Both the position numbers and the translations under genes were made by a program. A model generated the notes under the pieces. The model saw only the letters and a program-made list of their open reading frames with translations, did not search any database and was not told the origin of the DNA. Positions 21,600-33,910 of a stretch of 64,000 nucleotides of DNA are shown piece after piece. The stretch is from Pseudocercospora fijiensis CIRAD86 (Eukaryota > Ascomycota > Dothideomycetes > Mycosphaerellales > Mycosphaerellaceae). The stretch is from assembly GCF_000340215.1 (NCBI RefSeq), contig NW_006921546.1, forward strand, positions 713,787-777,786. Reading direction: 5' to 3'. How positions within the stretch are numbered: the first letter of the stretch is position 1; each line of letters opens with the position of its first letter.

Positions 21600-22300
21600 A
21601 GCAGGGACGTAAGTGGCGCTGGATTGTGATTTTCATACTGCAGACCGAGCTGCATGGCGCTGCTCTATTTGCATGATTGGGTGGTCTGCGAAACAGCCCG
21701 TAGTGCAACCAAGGATCACATACATTGAGCACGTCTTCAAATGTCACGTTTCCAGCCTCAGTCCTACTGGCCGAGGAGAATGCGAGCAGTTCAAGCTGTT
21801 TCGACCTCCTCACTCCTCTCAGCCATTCATTCTCAGATAATCAATCCATGCTTCTCAGATCAAAACAATTTTCATCAATCCCCACGAAAGCGCGCCAGCT
21901 CACACACACCTTTCTCGTCGTTGTACTGTCAAACCCATAGAGTTCGAGCTGAAAGTAGCGCAGGGCCTCGAATATACGTCTTGCTTCTGCCCTCATCATC
22001 AAAACTTCACCTCGTCTTGCCTTTTCTTAGAGATCAAAAGCAGCCTGCTTTCTCACCACTACCACGAGGAAAGAAAGTAGTAGCAGGATGTGGTTTGAGC
22101 CAGTACATCTTTTCTCTCAAGCCCAATCACTCCCAGTTGGCATGTTTGTGATGTCCAATCGTGGCGCCAGTGACGGATTCCTATTGAATCGGATCAGTGG
22201 CTTGATGTGGGTGGAAGACGAGCTCCGATGCGATCGTCGTGATTGCGTGGCGGTTGAGTGTGGGAGAAGGCTTGCTTGTCTACATCCGCTCGCTGATGGA
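21600..22300. other. No gene recognised
   Basis: Composition is normal. Short frames occur on both strands without protein-like continuity, and no RNA gene or transposon was recognised. It is bounded downstream by the 161-bp repeat array. Confidence 0.4.
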
Positions 22301-22302
22301 AG

Positions 22303-22800
22303 TGGCTTGTTCCGTCGAGCACGAAGTGTTGGGTGGGGGGAGGGTTTTTTCTTCTTCTTTTTTTTTCCGGAAATGAATGAGCTTCTTGGGTTGGCAGGCT
22401 CAATATTTTGCTTCTCTGGCCTTCTCGAAGGAACTGAAATGCATAGAGGAGGCAGTTTGATTGCTGGGGATAGGAGCTCAGCGAGAGTAGTTCGGACATG
22501 GCTTGTTCCTTGCAGCACGAAGGGTTGGTTGGTTTTGGAAATGAGCCGCCCGTGTTGGTAGGCTCTATGATGTTCTCTGGCCTTCGCGAAGGATCTGAAA
22601 TGCATAGAGGAGGCAGTTTGATTGCTGAAGATGAGAGCTCGGCGAGAGTAGTTCGGACATGGCTTGTTCCTCACAGCACGTATGGTTGGTTGGTTTTTGG
22701 AAATAAGTCGCCCGAGTTGGCAGCCTCTATAGCGTCCTCTGGTCTTCTCAAGGCACCTAAAGCACACGAAGGAGGTAGCTTCGCGCTGAGAGCTCTCTCG
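22303..22800. repeat. 161-bp tandem repeat, about three copies
   Basis: TGGCTTGTTCC recurs at 22,303, 22,499 and 22,660. Copies two and three are 161 bp apart. The first interval is longer (196 bp) because a poly-T/TTC tract near 22,345-22,370 is inserted. Shared words include GAAATGCATAGAGGAGGCAG, TTTGATTGCTG and GCGAGAGTAGTTCGGACATG. The last copy decays after about 22,790. A 216-codon minus-strand frame across it is a repeat product with a poly-Lys run and is not called as a gene. Confidence 0.85.
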
Positions 22801-25590
22801 CTATGCTCCGAGGTTGTAGTATTAGGCATGCGCAGATCACTCATCAAGTTTTCTTCGTGGATTTGCAGATATCGTAATGCTGATGCAGTGCTGTGGTAGC
22901 GATGTAGTGTCTGCCAAATTGTAATGCTCCAGACATCCGATTACTGACGCAGTGTGCCTGTAGTGGCGATATGGGAATTTTCCAAATCTTGATCCTTGCT
23001 GCCTGCTTTTCATAACATTCTTCTTGAGTCCTCTTGCTTAGAGATGTAGGGAACTTGAATCAGGCAGCGGATTCGTTCGTAAATGGGTGCTCTTGCTAAG
23101 CCAGCTCTCGCGAATCGCTGCAAGGTCGTAGAGACTGGCATGATCGCGCACCGATGGTAGGCCTTCTCTTCGAAGCTCCAGATCTCCTCATTCTCTGCAC
23201 GTGGTGGCAAAATGTGTTTCACCGGATTTTGATCACTGCTCATAGTAGTGCCATAGCAAGCCCAGAGGGCATGAAGCAAGGTCTTTCCGAAGTTGAGACT
23301 GTCTTGGTACTTTTGGATGCTTATAGTTCAATCTCGAATCGATTCAAAACTGAATGCTTCCAAGTTTGCGATAATGCCAAGTCTTGGGACTTCGGGACTA
23401 TCTTTGCGATTCCAACTGCGGACTTTCCGGAGCTCCAGTTGCATTGCAGACTGTCAATTGTCATCCAAGGAACGATGGCTGGTCTACCTGGCCGACGTGA
23501 ACGAGTACACACATGGGTGGCCACACCATATCAGTACACATCCCCGTCGACAGAAGATGGCCAGTGTTCTTCAGAAGTCAATCTAAGGTCTTGAGATGAT
23601 TCGGTTGCATGTCTGAAAGGCTTGGGATAGCCAAAGACGATGGGTTCGGAGCATGAAGTTCGAAATCAGGTCGAGGATGCTACAAAGGAGCGGATGATGC
23701 TCAGAGAGAGTGTTGGCTTCGTAATAGCAAGGAGCAGTCAGGCATGGAACATAGCAGCATGCTGGAGAATGATGCGATTTGCTTATACCTGGGAGAGTGT
23801 CAGTATCATTAAGGGTTGGTAACGAAGATTGGTAAGTGCAGCTACTTACCACAAATCGGGGCGCTCCCAAGGTGTACGCAAGGATAGTAGAAGGCCTCTC
23901 GGGGCAGAATGATAGGTCTGAGTCACAACATCCGACATGGTGAAGTTGAGGGCTTTGCAAAGGAGAGGTTGAAGCTTGTTGTTCCTGTCGAGCCGTTCTT
24001 CGCGTGTGGCATGTCGACTGGGCGATGATTATAGCTAGAGCATAGTGTGTAGAGTGTCTGAGGATTGATTATTAGCTTCTAGGCGTGGGGATCAACATGA
24101 TCTGGTACCAATGCTTACCACAGATGGGGCCGACAATGAGGCACAAGGATGCAGAAGTACGAGCTAGCATGGGCAAGAGGATGCTTCATGTAATGCAAGG
24201 CAGCCAACAAGGTAGTATAGGTAGTGTAGTGTAAAGGAGACAGCAAGAACAGGTTCACTCTGCAAGCAATGAATGGCACAGTCGTCCGCCAGGCGCGCTT
24301 CTGGTGGGAGACCATACCAAGCATAGGAGAGAGAGCGAGCTTTGGAAGAATGTGAGGTTGCGTAGTCTGGGTGTCTTGTTGCGTGGGAGGGAGGCAAGGA
24401 AAGATTTCAGCAGCTAGAGAGTGGCTCTGCCGCCAATTTGAACCTGACTAGCTCGAGTAGTACATGGAGGGAACGTAACAGGAAAAGTTGAGATGCCTTA
24501 CGATACGAGCAATAGGTAGGCGTCGCTGGAGTCTCGGGAAGCCATTGTGGCCTGATGCGTGCAAGACATTCACAAGGGAGACAAATGAGCAGGTCAAGAT
24601 GTTCGCGTGCATGCCTTCTTGAAGAGGCTCTCGGCCTGACTGAGGAAGGGTTTTGTCCTCGCAATGTGTATTGGGATACAGAGGTAACTGGAGCACGAAA
24701 TGCCGACTTCTGGAGTTTTGCGGTAGGATCAGACTTTCGAAATGGCAGTCGATGGGTAAGTAAGCATAGTCGGACCTTCTCCATGCGGTCCATGGCTTGC
24801 TAGGAGCTGTGGTCAGTCCTTTTGGGCAATGGGACGGCCGATGAGACACGATCAGCCTGATGGATGCAGGCGGCTTTCCTCGCAGCAGCGTGAAGGAGGG
24901 AACCCCACATTGCTTGGCGGCCGAACCGAGCAGTCCACGTGACATCTCGCGTTGTTGATCTCCGAGTCGAGTCTCCGAGTCGCGTCAAGGCTGTTGTTGT
25001 TGTTGTTCCGCACTGAGTATCGTCGACATCAAACAACGCCCGGGCGCTTTGGGGTCATGTCGCATAATGAGAATGTGCAGTGCAGCCGCTTCTGGGTGTG
25101 TGTCTGTGTGTGCAGTGACTTCCTTCATCTGGATCTGGACAGCCGACCACGTTTCGCTTCTAGGCGTTCTCGATACGGTAACCGTAGCCGTGAGTGCAGC
25201 GATCCATCCATACACATATGCGGTATGCCATGCCCGCAGCACGCTTCCCATCTCCCGGATTCAATTCAATCTTGAGCTCACGTCGCTCCCCCTCCCAGAT
25301 TGTGTTGCATGTCAATGTTGAACTTATCACCTACCCACACCCACGTATCCGCTGCCTCGGTCTGGCTTGAGCTGCTTTGATTTGAGGGTGCAGCGTTGCT
25401 GTGAGGCGCAGGCGGTGGCGGTGGCTGGTGCAGCGACGATGAGGTGCATCACGGCTGCATTGCACATTCTACCGCCGGACTTTCAATTGCGGCACTTGGA
25501 GGATCATGTAGCATCTGTGTCGTTCTGTTTTCATATTGTCTGCTTTAGCTATCGTGTTCCAGACGGTCCGAGTAGAATCTGGGAATTACG
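22801..25590. other. Normal-composition DNA with no confident gene; possible decayed minus-strand gene at 23,580-24,400
   Basis: Only short overlapping frames occur. Two GTAAG-type donor sites on the minus strand (near 23,857 and 24,118) each follow a similar exon-like end (GAT/ATCTGTG before the donor). The short hydrophobic stretch SILLPMLARTSASLCLIVGP sits just before the second. This could be the remnant of a multi-intron membrane-protein gene, but the frame is broken and I could not assemble a protein. Confidence 0.25.
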
Positions 25591-25599
25591 GGTGGTGTT

Positions 25600-25820
25600 C
25601 GCACAAGTTCGGGTCGCGCCGCGGGATGGGTTTTCGCACAAGCGCGAAGGGAACGCGAGGTAATTCTCGCACAAGTGCGAACAAAACCCGCACAATCGTT
25701 CGCGTACGTGCGAAGAAACGCCGCATTGTTTTCGCACAAGTGCACGTCGGCCTCCTCCGGTGCGGAAAAACGCCGCGAATCTTTCGCACAAGTAATACCT
25801 ACTAAGCTTCGCACAAGTAT
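25600..25820. repeat. Cluster of TTCGCACAAGT motifs at the island border
   Basis: CGCACAAG or CGCACAAT starts at 25,600, 25,635, 25,668, 25,689, 25,733, 25,785 and 25,810, often followed by TGCGAA so that each copy is partly palindromic. Spacing is irregular (21-52 bp). The cluster lies exactly where composition switches from normal to RIP-degraded, at about 25,790-25,830. Short Arg/Cys-rich frames through it are artefacts. Confidence 0.8.
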
Positions 25821-28800
25821 ACGCCGGGTTTTCTTAGCGGCCCTATTCTATATCGCGACTCTTTTAGTACTCGGTAACCGCGTATATAATACTTACGATA
25901 GTTAGAGTATAATTAGACTTTATAGTAGTTCGGTTTACGAACTACTAAACGTATATAGTTTAGTTTCTTAGCGGCAAACTAGCTCCTTAGTTCCGGTTTA
26001 GTTCTTTTAAACTATATAGATTTCTAGTTTAAACTAGAGACTATATTAGTTTTACTATAAGGATACTTTTATTTAACTATTAGCTACGATTACCGACTAT
26101 ACTAGAGACTATATTAGTTTTAACTATTCTATAGGCGAGTTTTAGTATTAATCTCTAATAGTATATTTCCTAGGGCTATAAGAAGATATCGGTTATTCCT
26201 ATCGATCTTATATATCTTAACGTCTTCGGATAGTAGGTAAATCCGGAATAGACTATTATAGCCGGTATAAATATTAAGAGTCTTATAATAATATACGTAT
26301 CTAATAAGAGTAAAGTAGCTTAGCTAGATTTAATAAGGTAGGAGTCTCCTAGCCTAGGATTACTATAGATAGTTATCCGACTACTAGCTACTATTACTAG
26401 CTATAATAGTAGTAACTAGGTTATATTTACTTTACTCGTGGTTGCCTTAATAATAGCTATTAATATTACTAGGCCGTAGTTACTATTACAAGGTTATAGT
26501 TACTATTACTAGGGCGTAGTTACTATTACTAGTACGTAGTTGCCGTAGTTATAAAAGCTTATTTATATAATATTACATAGGCGGTAATAATTAGGGCTTT
26601 GCGATATTCTTATATCTTTTAACTTGTTCCTATATACCTATACCTATAATAACTACTATACGCTACGCCCCTACCTCCCTTTTCTTAAAAAAGTAAGAGA
26701 GAAGCGCGCCGCGCGCTAAATAGAAGATAGAACTAAAGACTACGAGTTTATTTTACCTAAGTATCTAAGAAAAAAGCATAGGACTAAAGAGAACTACTCT
26801 ATAAAGAAGAATTCTATACGAGACTATAAGAGAAAAAAGAAGATAGATAAGAATAAAAGATCGAAGGATAAAAGAAAAAAGGCGCGGAATAAGGTATTCT
26901 ATTAATAGCTAGCGCTTATAGAAAAAAGTAAAGGTTAGAATAAGAAGATAACCTAAGAGAAGGCTTAGAGAAGGAAGGAATTATATCTAATTTTCGAGCG
27001 TAAGTTTCTAGTAGTATAAGTTAATATAGCTAATAGCCTATAGCCGTAGCTAATAGCCTATAGCCGTAGCTATTAGCTATAGCTAGTAGCTATAGCTAGT
27101 ATCTTTTTCTTTAATACGTTAACTACTAGTATTTAGACCTATTCCTACTACCTCTAGCGAGACGACTAATAGTAACGGAGATATTTAGATAGCTAAGAAT
27201 AATAATACTAGAGTTTAGGATACCGCGAAAGAGCTTAATACTACGAATAAAGGGACTAAAAAATATAAAGAGATACTATATATCGATCTAGTAATAGGTA
27301 TAGTCTTAGAGTCTAACGCTATAGACGATAAGCGCTAGGAGTAGATCGAGTATAGTTAAAGAGACGAGGTACTAGTAAAGGGCTAAGGTATAAGTCCTAT
27401 TAATCTAGAAAATTATCGTTAAAGCTACTACAAAAAGCTAGTAAGGATTTGAATCGAGACTAGTCGTCTTTATATCCTCGATATAGAGTAGAAATTTCTT
27501 TATTAGTATTAAAGCGATGCCTTTACGTCTATAAAGACAAAGTAGGTTACGATTAATATAATAGAGGCTAGATATCTAGAGACGGCGGAGGAGTTACTAA
27601 AAGAGAAAGGGATATAGGTAATTATTCTATACTTAGTATATATAGCCGGCGTTTATAGCCGGTAGATACTAATAGTTAAATAGAAAGCGTTTCTTACGGG
27701 TAGAGTACTACTACTATATAAAATCTTTACTAAGATAGAGAGGGCTTATATCCGGAATCTAAGCAACTAGTAGGATAGTTTAGCGTTAGAATCCTCTAAA
27801 TCTCTATATAAGCCCCCGAAGGAATACCTGTTTTAGCGATACGGCTTTATCTAGACTACTTTATAAGTACCTAATAAAGCTCGGGCGCTCTTTAAAGTCT
27901 TTACTAAGAAGCGGAATAAGTTCGAGGACTAGAATTAGTTAATAGAGCTATTAGTAAGTATTAGGTTTCGTAGCTAGACTCGGCCTAAGTATTTGCTTAT
28001 CGAGTAGTCTATACTAAAAGAGGATAGATTAAGACTAAAAACGAGCTTAGATTCGTTAGGTATAGTAGCTCGGTTCCGTTAGTAGAAGAGAGCCGCCGTA
28101 TAGAAGGCAAAATTCGGGTAGTTAGGATAGCTAAGGTAGCTAGGAAAAGAATTCTAGTAGTTAGGCTAGCTAGGGTAGCTAGGAAAAGGATTCTAGTAGT
28201 TAGGCTAGCTAGGGTAGCTAGGAAATAAAAAAAAGTAGCTAGCTAGTTACTATCTAGCTATTCCTAACGATACGATACTATAAAAGAAAGGGTATTTTCC
28301 TATAGCTACTAGTATATATCTACTACTCTATACCTTACTAAAGACTATATAAAACTTTAAAATATACCGACCGAGATTATATATATACTAGGCGCTATAC
28401 TAGGGAGGGTAATAACGAGACGATAGTCGAAATACTCTAGCATACGAACGAGATTAGGACAACGTCGAGAGGAGGCTATATACTCGCCTTTAAGCCTATC
28501 GAGTACTAAACGACGAGTAGAGCTAGATTTATCCTCTTTAAACCCTAGTAGTAGGAATTCGTTATAGGGTACTACTATCTAATCCTTACCTTTACGGAGT
28601 CTAACTGTCTAAGTAGAAGGTTATTTAGAGATATAAGAATATCGAGTATTAACCCGGATATCTTTAAAAAGGCTAGCTAGGCGTATCTTTAGAAATCCGA
28701 GTATACCGAGCAGTTTAATTAATAGGTCTATAAGATATAGTTCCCTTTATACTTACGTTCGAAGGAGTATAAACTACGGAAGTACTTAATACGATAGGGT

Positions 28801-29090
28801 AGTAAGGAGCGAATAGATATATTCTAGAAGTTCTTTATAAAGGAAGTATTATACCGTTATACGACTTCTCGACTTAAAGGTTAACTAGTAATTATCTATA
28901 ACTTCTACGGTTTAATCTTAGAATATCCGAAACTAGGGGATAGGAACTTATTACCTACTAACTATCTCTATTCTAAACGATATTAGGAATCTTAATGAAA
29001 GAGGAGGGTTAATATAGATATAGCGTTCTAGAAAGAGGTACGTCTTCTAAAATGCCGGCTATAGCTACTAGCTATAGTTGCCGGCTATAG
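25821..29090. other. RIP-degraded repeat DNA with unassigned coding relics
   Basis: CA/TG-depleted, TA-rich sequence without useful open frames. From about 28,690 a plus-strand reading through stops looks protein-like (YLRSKEYKLRKYLIRQ, LVIIYNFYGLILEYPKLGD) but was not assigned to a family. It may be the N-terminal part of the hAT element that follows or a different relic. Simple TAGCTATAG-type repeats occur near 27,005-27,100 and 29,050-29,105. Confidence 0.5.
28112..28230 (+). repeat. 39-bp tandem repeat, three copies, possibly coding for a 13-residue Gln-rich unit
   Basis: ATTC(T/G)(A/G)GTAGTTAGG units begin at 28,112, 28,151 and 28,190. The 39-bp period is a multiple of three. Read through TAG codons, each unit gives a pattern of Phe, Leu, Gly and stop in which the stops are regularly spaced, as expected if CAG codons of a Gln-rich repeat were converted to TAG. 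Confidence 0.8.
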
Positions 29091-29099
29091 CTACTAGCT

Positions 29100-29973
29100 A
29101 CTTTAATTAACCGTATAGATCTAGCTAATTATTATAGGCTACGCTTAAGGAAGCTCTAGGATTAAAGGCTACCGATTTCTCCCCCGAAGACTTTAAGCAA
29201 CTAGTAAACGAAATGCTAGCTATAAACGGTCTTCCGGAAGACTTCTATAAAAGGGAGTCTATATAGAAGATATACCTATATCTTATAAACTATCCCCCTC
29301 CCTCCCTATTTCTCGGCGTAATAACCTAGCGTATTATATTCGAAAAGAATAAAGAGGCTACGTTAGACGATATTCGAGAGATCCTCCGTAATACTCGCTA
29401 AGTAGCTATTACTATCGATAGCTAGTTAAGCCGGACTATAAGAGCCTCCTTGCTTTCGATTATACTATACTTTATTACTTCGGATTAGAAACTCTAGGAA
29501 CTTATAATCGGATTCCCTAAAACTCTAGGTTCCTATACTAGTAAGGATATAGCGAAGCTTATCTATACGGTAATAGATAGAGTTAGCGTAATAACGTAAC
29601 TAATCTCGATTACTACGGATAACGCTAGTAATAATTAAATATTATATAAGGCGTTATATATATAATTTATATATATTTGTCTTTAAAATTACTAATTATA
29701 TCGATAGGGTCGAGTATATAGAGGAGATTGTAAGGTCTATAATCTAGCTTAATTATCTAAATATTAAGCTCGCTACGATTCCGGATACGTATAATAATAA
29801 AGATAAAAAGGAGCCTAGTAATAGCCCTAGCCCTATTAAATCGAAGCCGACGTCGTTACTAGTTATATTACTATAGAAATTTCCCTACCTCGCTTATATA
29901 GTTTAAATCGCAATCCGAGCCCTCTTTAAGACGCTTAAAATTATACTATCGAACGACGACTAATAGAAGGTCC
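29100..29973 (+). mobile_element. hAT-type transposase relic, N-terminal to central part (split by large transposon)
   Basis: Read through TAG/TAA stops on the plus strand, this gives the central part of a fungal hAT transposase: SLLSIILYFITSD, FPKTLGSYTSKDIAKLIY and the conserved ISITTDNASNN block (about 29,601-29,640). LPYLAYIVQIAIRALFKTLK then matches the catalytic-core segment with the LPCLAHxxxL pattern. The reading stops at 29,973, where the inverted terminus of the large transposon begins, and resumes at 61,690. All stops fit CpA-context RIP. The 5' boundary is not defined. Confidence 0.75.
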
Positions 29974-30150
29974 CGTTACGAAAACTTTTTTTCTAATCGC
30001 GTCGATCCTATCGATCCTATCGATCCTAAGCGATCCTAAGCGATCCTAAGCGATCCTAAGCGACTAAGTCGCGACCCGACTCGCGCTTAGGTCGCTTAGG
30101 ATCGATAGAATCGATAGGATCGACGCGATCGATAGGATCGATACGGTAAA
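29974..30150. repeat. Left terminal and subterminal repeats of the large transposon
   Basis: After the terminal sequence, CGATCCTATCGATCC and four CGATCCTAAG units run to about 30,062, followed by inverted copies (CTTAGGTCGCTTAGGATCG, GATAGGATCGACGCG) to about 30,140, so the block can fold back on itself. Arrays of short inverted subterminal units are typical transposase-binding regions in CACTA/KDZ-like elements; that role is inferred. Confidence 0.7.
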
Positions 30151-30328
30151 TTTTTATATATATAGGATCGCTCTAGGTCGCTCGTAGTCGCAGTCGTTAG
30201 TAGTGTTTATACTATTCGTATAGTGCTATATTAATACTTATCGACTCGTCGACTCGGTCGTATTAGTCGACTCGGTCTAAACTAGAATATACTAGTAGTA
30301 CTATAGTTTTAAGTATATTACTATTATA

Positions 30329-33300
30329 TTAACCGTCGTTACTATATGTCGCTATATCCTGTCTTACACGTTCTCTATAAACTATAAAATTATTCTTCGC
30401 CGCCTTAGTATTATTGTCCTTTGTATTTCGGAGGTGCGATTTCTATATACTCTATATAGTATATTGCCTTTTTATTACTCGCCTATAAGCCTTTACGGCT
30501 CGCATTTCCTTATCCTCCTATTCCTCGTCGTAAATTGTATTATACGTCTCGAAATCAACTGTACTATTAATATAGCGAGTCCTATACGGGGCGCCTTCGT
30601 CTACGGGTACGGCGTATAATATATAATAGACTAGTAGTAGGCTATATACCCGTCGCCCTTTAAGTCTACTATAGTACGGTAAAAGACGCCGTAGCCGGAT
30701 TGTCGTTAGACTATATGCATCCTTATACTCGCTCTTGTCGTTAATATAGTCGTAAAGCTTAATAAAAACGCCTATAACGGGCCTCCGTTTCGTCCTAAGC
30801 CCCTTCCTATATTTAATTCCTATTTCTATATTAATCGAGATTACGTACTTTAGTTAAGCTAGTAGGCGACCGCCGAATCGAACCGCTAATTTATTAGGTA
30901 TTTCTATACAATTGACGTTGTATTCCTATACCTATATAAAATTATAACGTCTATTGCCGTAGAGCCCCTCCTAGTTTAGTATATATCTCGCGAAGTCGGC
31001 TGCTACTACGTTAGGATATTCTATATCCTTACCCGTAGGCTTCTAGTATCGGATTCTACCGTAGAAGTAGATCTCTATATCTAGGACGTATATATAGTCC
31101 GTTACGATATCGTTAGGGTCGGCTGCGGTACTTAATGCGCTATTCTTATCGTAGGCACCCTATTGCCGTACGAATACCGCAATCGCTTATTAGAAGTCGC
31201 GACCTAAGTTCTCTTCTATTGTAGCTATAGCTTCCCTTATCGTAATCTACTTAACCGATTTCTTTCCGTCCCTCTATTTCTTAGGCTAGTATCCTAGGAT
31301 GTCCTCTACTAGCCGTACTATAGTTAGCATTATTAGCTATTACGTATACTCCTTAATAGTGCGAGCATTTGTAGGGATTGCTATATATTCTTTGTCGTCT
31401 TCGGCCTATATATTTAATCTGTTAGTATCGCTATCTAGTATACTTTCTTCCTAGCTAGGCTTCTTATTTGTTAGCCGAAATACAAGCTTTAGTAGTTTAT
31501 AGTATTTGTGCTCGAAATAGCTAGTATTTAAGTCTAGAAGATTACCGAACGTCTTAATATAGCTCGGGGCATATATTATACCGTAGAATTTCGGTATATT
31601 AAAGTGCCCTTCTATTTATATTATTATTAGCTCGTTAGCTTCGTCGTCCTCGTCTATTATAACCGTATCGTCGTTATTTAGGTCGTTCGTTCTTCGCGTA
31701 GTAGCCTTCGCCTCCCGCTAGGCCCTCTTCTATGCCTTTATTACCCTATATAGGCGAAACACATTCTTCTATTCGTTTATCCGGTGCAATACTATCCTAA
31801 GATACTTGACTGTTTCGTCGTTATAGTATCTATATATCGCTAGAACGGTAAAGTCTACTAGTATACGTAGAAATCTTATCGCCTACGGTTAACGGACCTC
31901 TTCGAGTAGTAGTATAAATACAACTAATAAGACTCGTAGGACGCTTTGCTACTCTTAGCCTATCTACTAAGTAACTGCTAAGTAGTAGCAGAACTTGCGA
32001 AGATTAGTATATACGGGCATATACGCGAACCGTCTATCTAGTATCGTATCGATAATCCCTTATACTACTATTTTCCCTAGCTTTCTTATTTTAGTAGATA
32101 GGCCCCTATTCGGGGTCGAGTCGGTAACTAGTCGGTATCTCCTCGTTTTTATATAGCTTATCTTGTCTACTAGTAGGTCCGTAGTCTATTAGATTGCGTG
32201 CATTAGCACTCCTTTTAGCAGCTAGTATAGTATGTCTACTACTAAAGACCGGTATATATCGACGTGTTTCTAGCGCTATATAAAGCAATCGATTTCGTAG
32301 ACGTTCTACGGATCCTTCGCTATATATTCGCCTTTACGTTGCCTTAGATATCGCTGCTTCGTAGATTCGTGTAACCGCTATTCTACTATAATATCGAGGT
32401 ACTCTCGTTCTGTCGGGTATACTAGGCAACTTAGGCAATGTATGTTTGTCTTAACTCCGGTAATTGCAACTTGCTCTTTATAGTCTACTAATATTACTAC
32501 TAAGATTGGAAAGCACCTACGCGTCGCGCTATCTACGTATATAATGTCCTAGCCCTCGCCGTCGGCCGCTTTTATAGTAGAGCGAAATATATATACTATC
32601 GATATATAATATATACTGTTTTTAGTAAAACTATCGCTATCCTTGACGACCGGCAGTAGTCCTAGTAAGATCGTGCCGGGTCTGTTGTTCGCGTTACGTA
32701 CTCGTACGTATAGGTTTCCGATAGTAAGGTATATAGGGTATGCTATTAAGTTACCTTAGTAGTTAGTTATCTACGTTTTATCGGTTAATACGATTAGAGG
32801 TACGATCGTTGCGCCGTCTATATTTATCTTACTCTAGGTATCCTACTACTAGTCTACTAACGCTATATTAGAGTAGATTCGCCGTAGTAGGTCGTTAGTC
32901 GTCTACGCTCGATATAGCTTATATACTAGATTATTCCTAAAGCTACTATAACCTATTAAGAACATTACTGCTTTCTTAACGGATCGGTATCGCAGCACTA
33001 GCTCCGTACTGCCGCAACCCGTTCGACTTGTCGGAAGGTATAGCTTTCGAACCTTTATTTAACCTAATGCCCTCGATAGTAGTATGCCGCTAGCTCGCAG
33101 TTTCGACGTTATAGCCTTTGTACTTTTCTAGCTTAGTAGATCGTGTAGTAGTGCTAGCCTCTCGTCTTCGAAAAGCCTCGCAATTATATATCCGGATATT
33201 CTCTCTCTTTTTAAGAATTGCGTAAAGCTTATATCGAATAGTAACTTAAATGTTCCGTACTCGCCCGAAGTATCTTATATTCGTATTTTAACGCTGCTTA

Positions 33301-33910
33301 TAAATTAGGCGCTTGTATTTACTCTACTATACTAAACTATAATTATACTATACCTAGCTATAGGCTTGCTAGCGGCACGGCTAGTATATTCGGTAAATAT
33401 ATCGATATTATCCGCGGTACGGTAGCCTTTTAGTGTTAGCCGTAATCTTATTGACTTCTAGCTTCCTAGCGTTATTATCGTTCCGGCGGTAGTTGCCTAT
33501 ACGCTTTCTATTTCGTCTTCGTCCGCTAGGCTATCCTATATATCGAATTCCGGTAATTTAAGATATCTATCCTATTTAATACTATCTATACTTCCCTTGT
33601 CTTCCTATAGCGCTAGTACTGTTAGCGTTAATATCGTTACTAGAATAGCCTCTATTGTGCCTTCTTTATTTACGTCTTACTATATACCTTCTAGTATCGA
33701 TCTGTCGTCGGCTTGTTCGGCGCTCTAGTTACTACCTTAGATCGTATATAAGTTAAGTCGGGCTCGCTTCGCGGTATTGTTTATAGTAGAATCGTGCTCG
33801 GCAAATTCTTTTAGTACGACGCGTTTCTCGCACTTGTTTCTATATTGCTTATAGCCGTAGGAGCTTTTAAGTAGCCGGTTGTATAACCCGCATTCGATAT
33901 AGTAAGACAT
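30329..33910 (-). pseudogene. Plavaka-type transposase, RIP-inactivated
   Basis: Read on the minus strand through TAG/TAA stops from ATG at 33,908-33,910 to about 30,329, roughly 1,190 codons. The N-terminus has two cysteines in a zinc-finger-like arrangement (YIECGLYN ... YRNKCEKR, residues about 5-30). The central block reads LTDKTQITNYQGNLIAYPIY then LTIGNLYVRVRNAN and ILLGLLPVVKDSD (about 32,650-32,800). This matches the characteristic segment of Plavaka transposases, in which an Ala-Trp/Tyr-Pro-(V/I)Tyr-Leu-Thr-Ile-Gly-Asn core is followed by Leu-(I/L)Gly-Tyr/Leu-Leu-Pro. The C-terminal third reads YVISINIEIGIKYREGL and similar. It lies just inside the left terminus, as expected for the mobilising enzyme. 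Stops fit CAG, CAA or TGG converted by RIP, so it is non-functional here. Confidence 0.7.

Noticed and set aside
23580..24400. Possible RTA1-like or other multi-spanning membrane gene on the minus strand
   Set aside because: Only one short hydrophobic stretch and two donor-like sites support it; no continuous spliced protein could be assembled.
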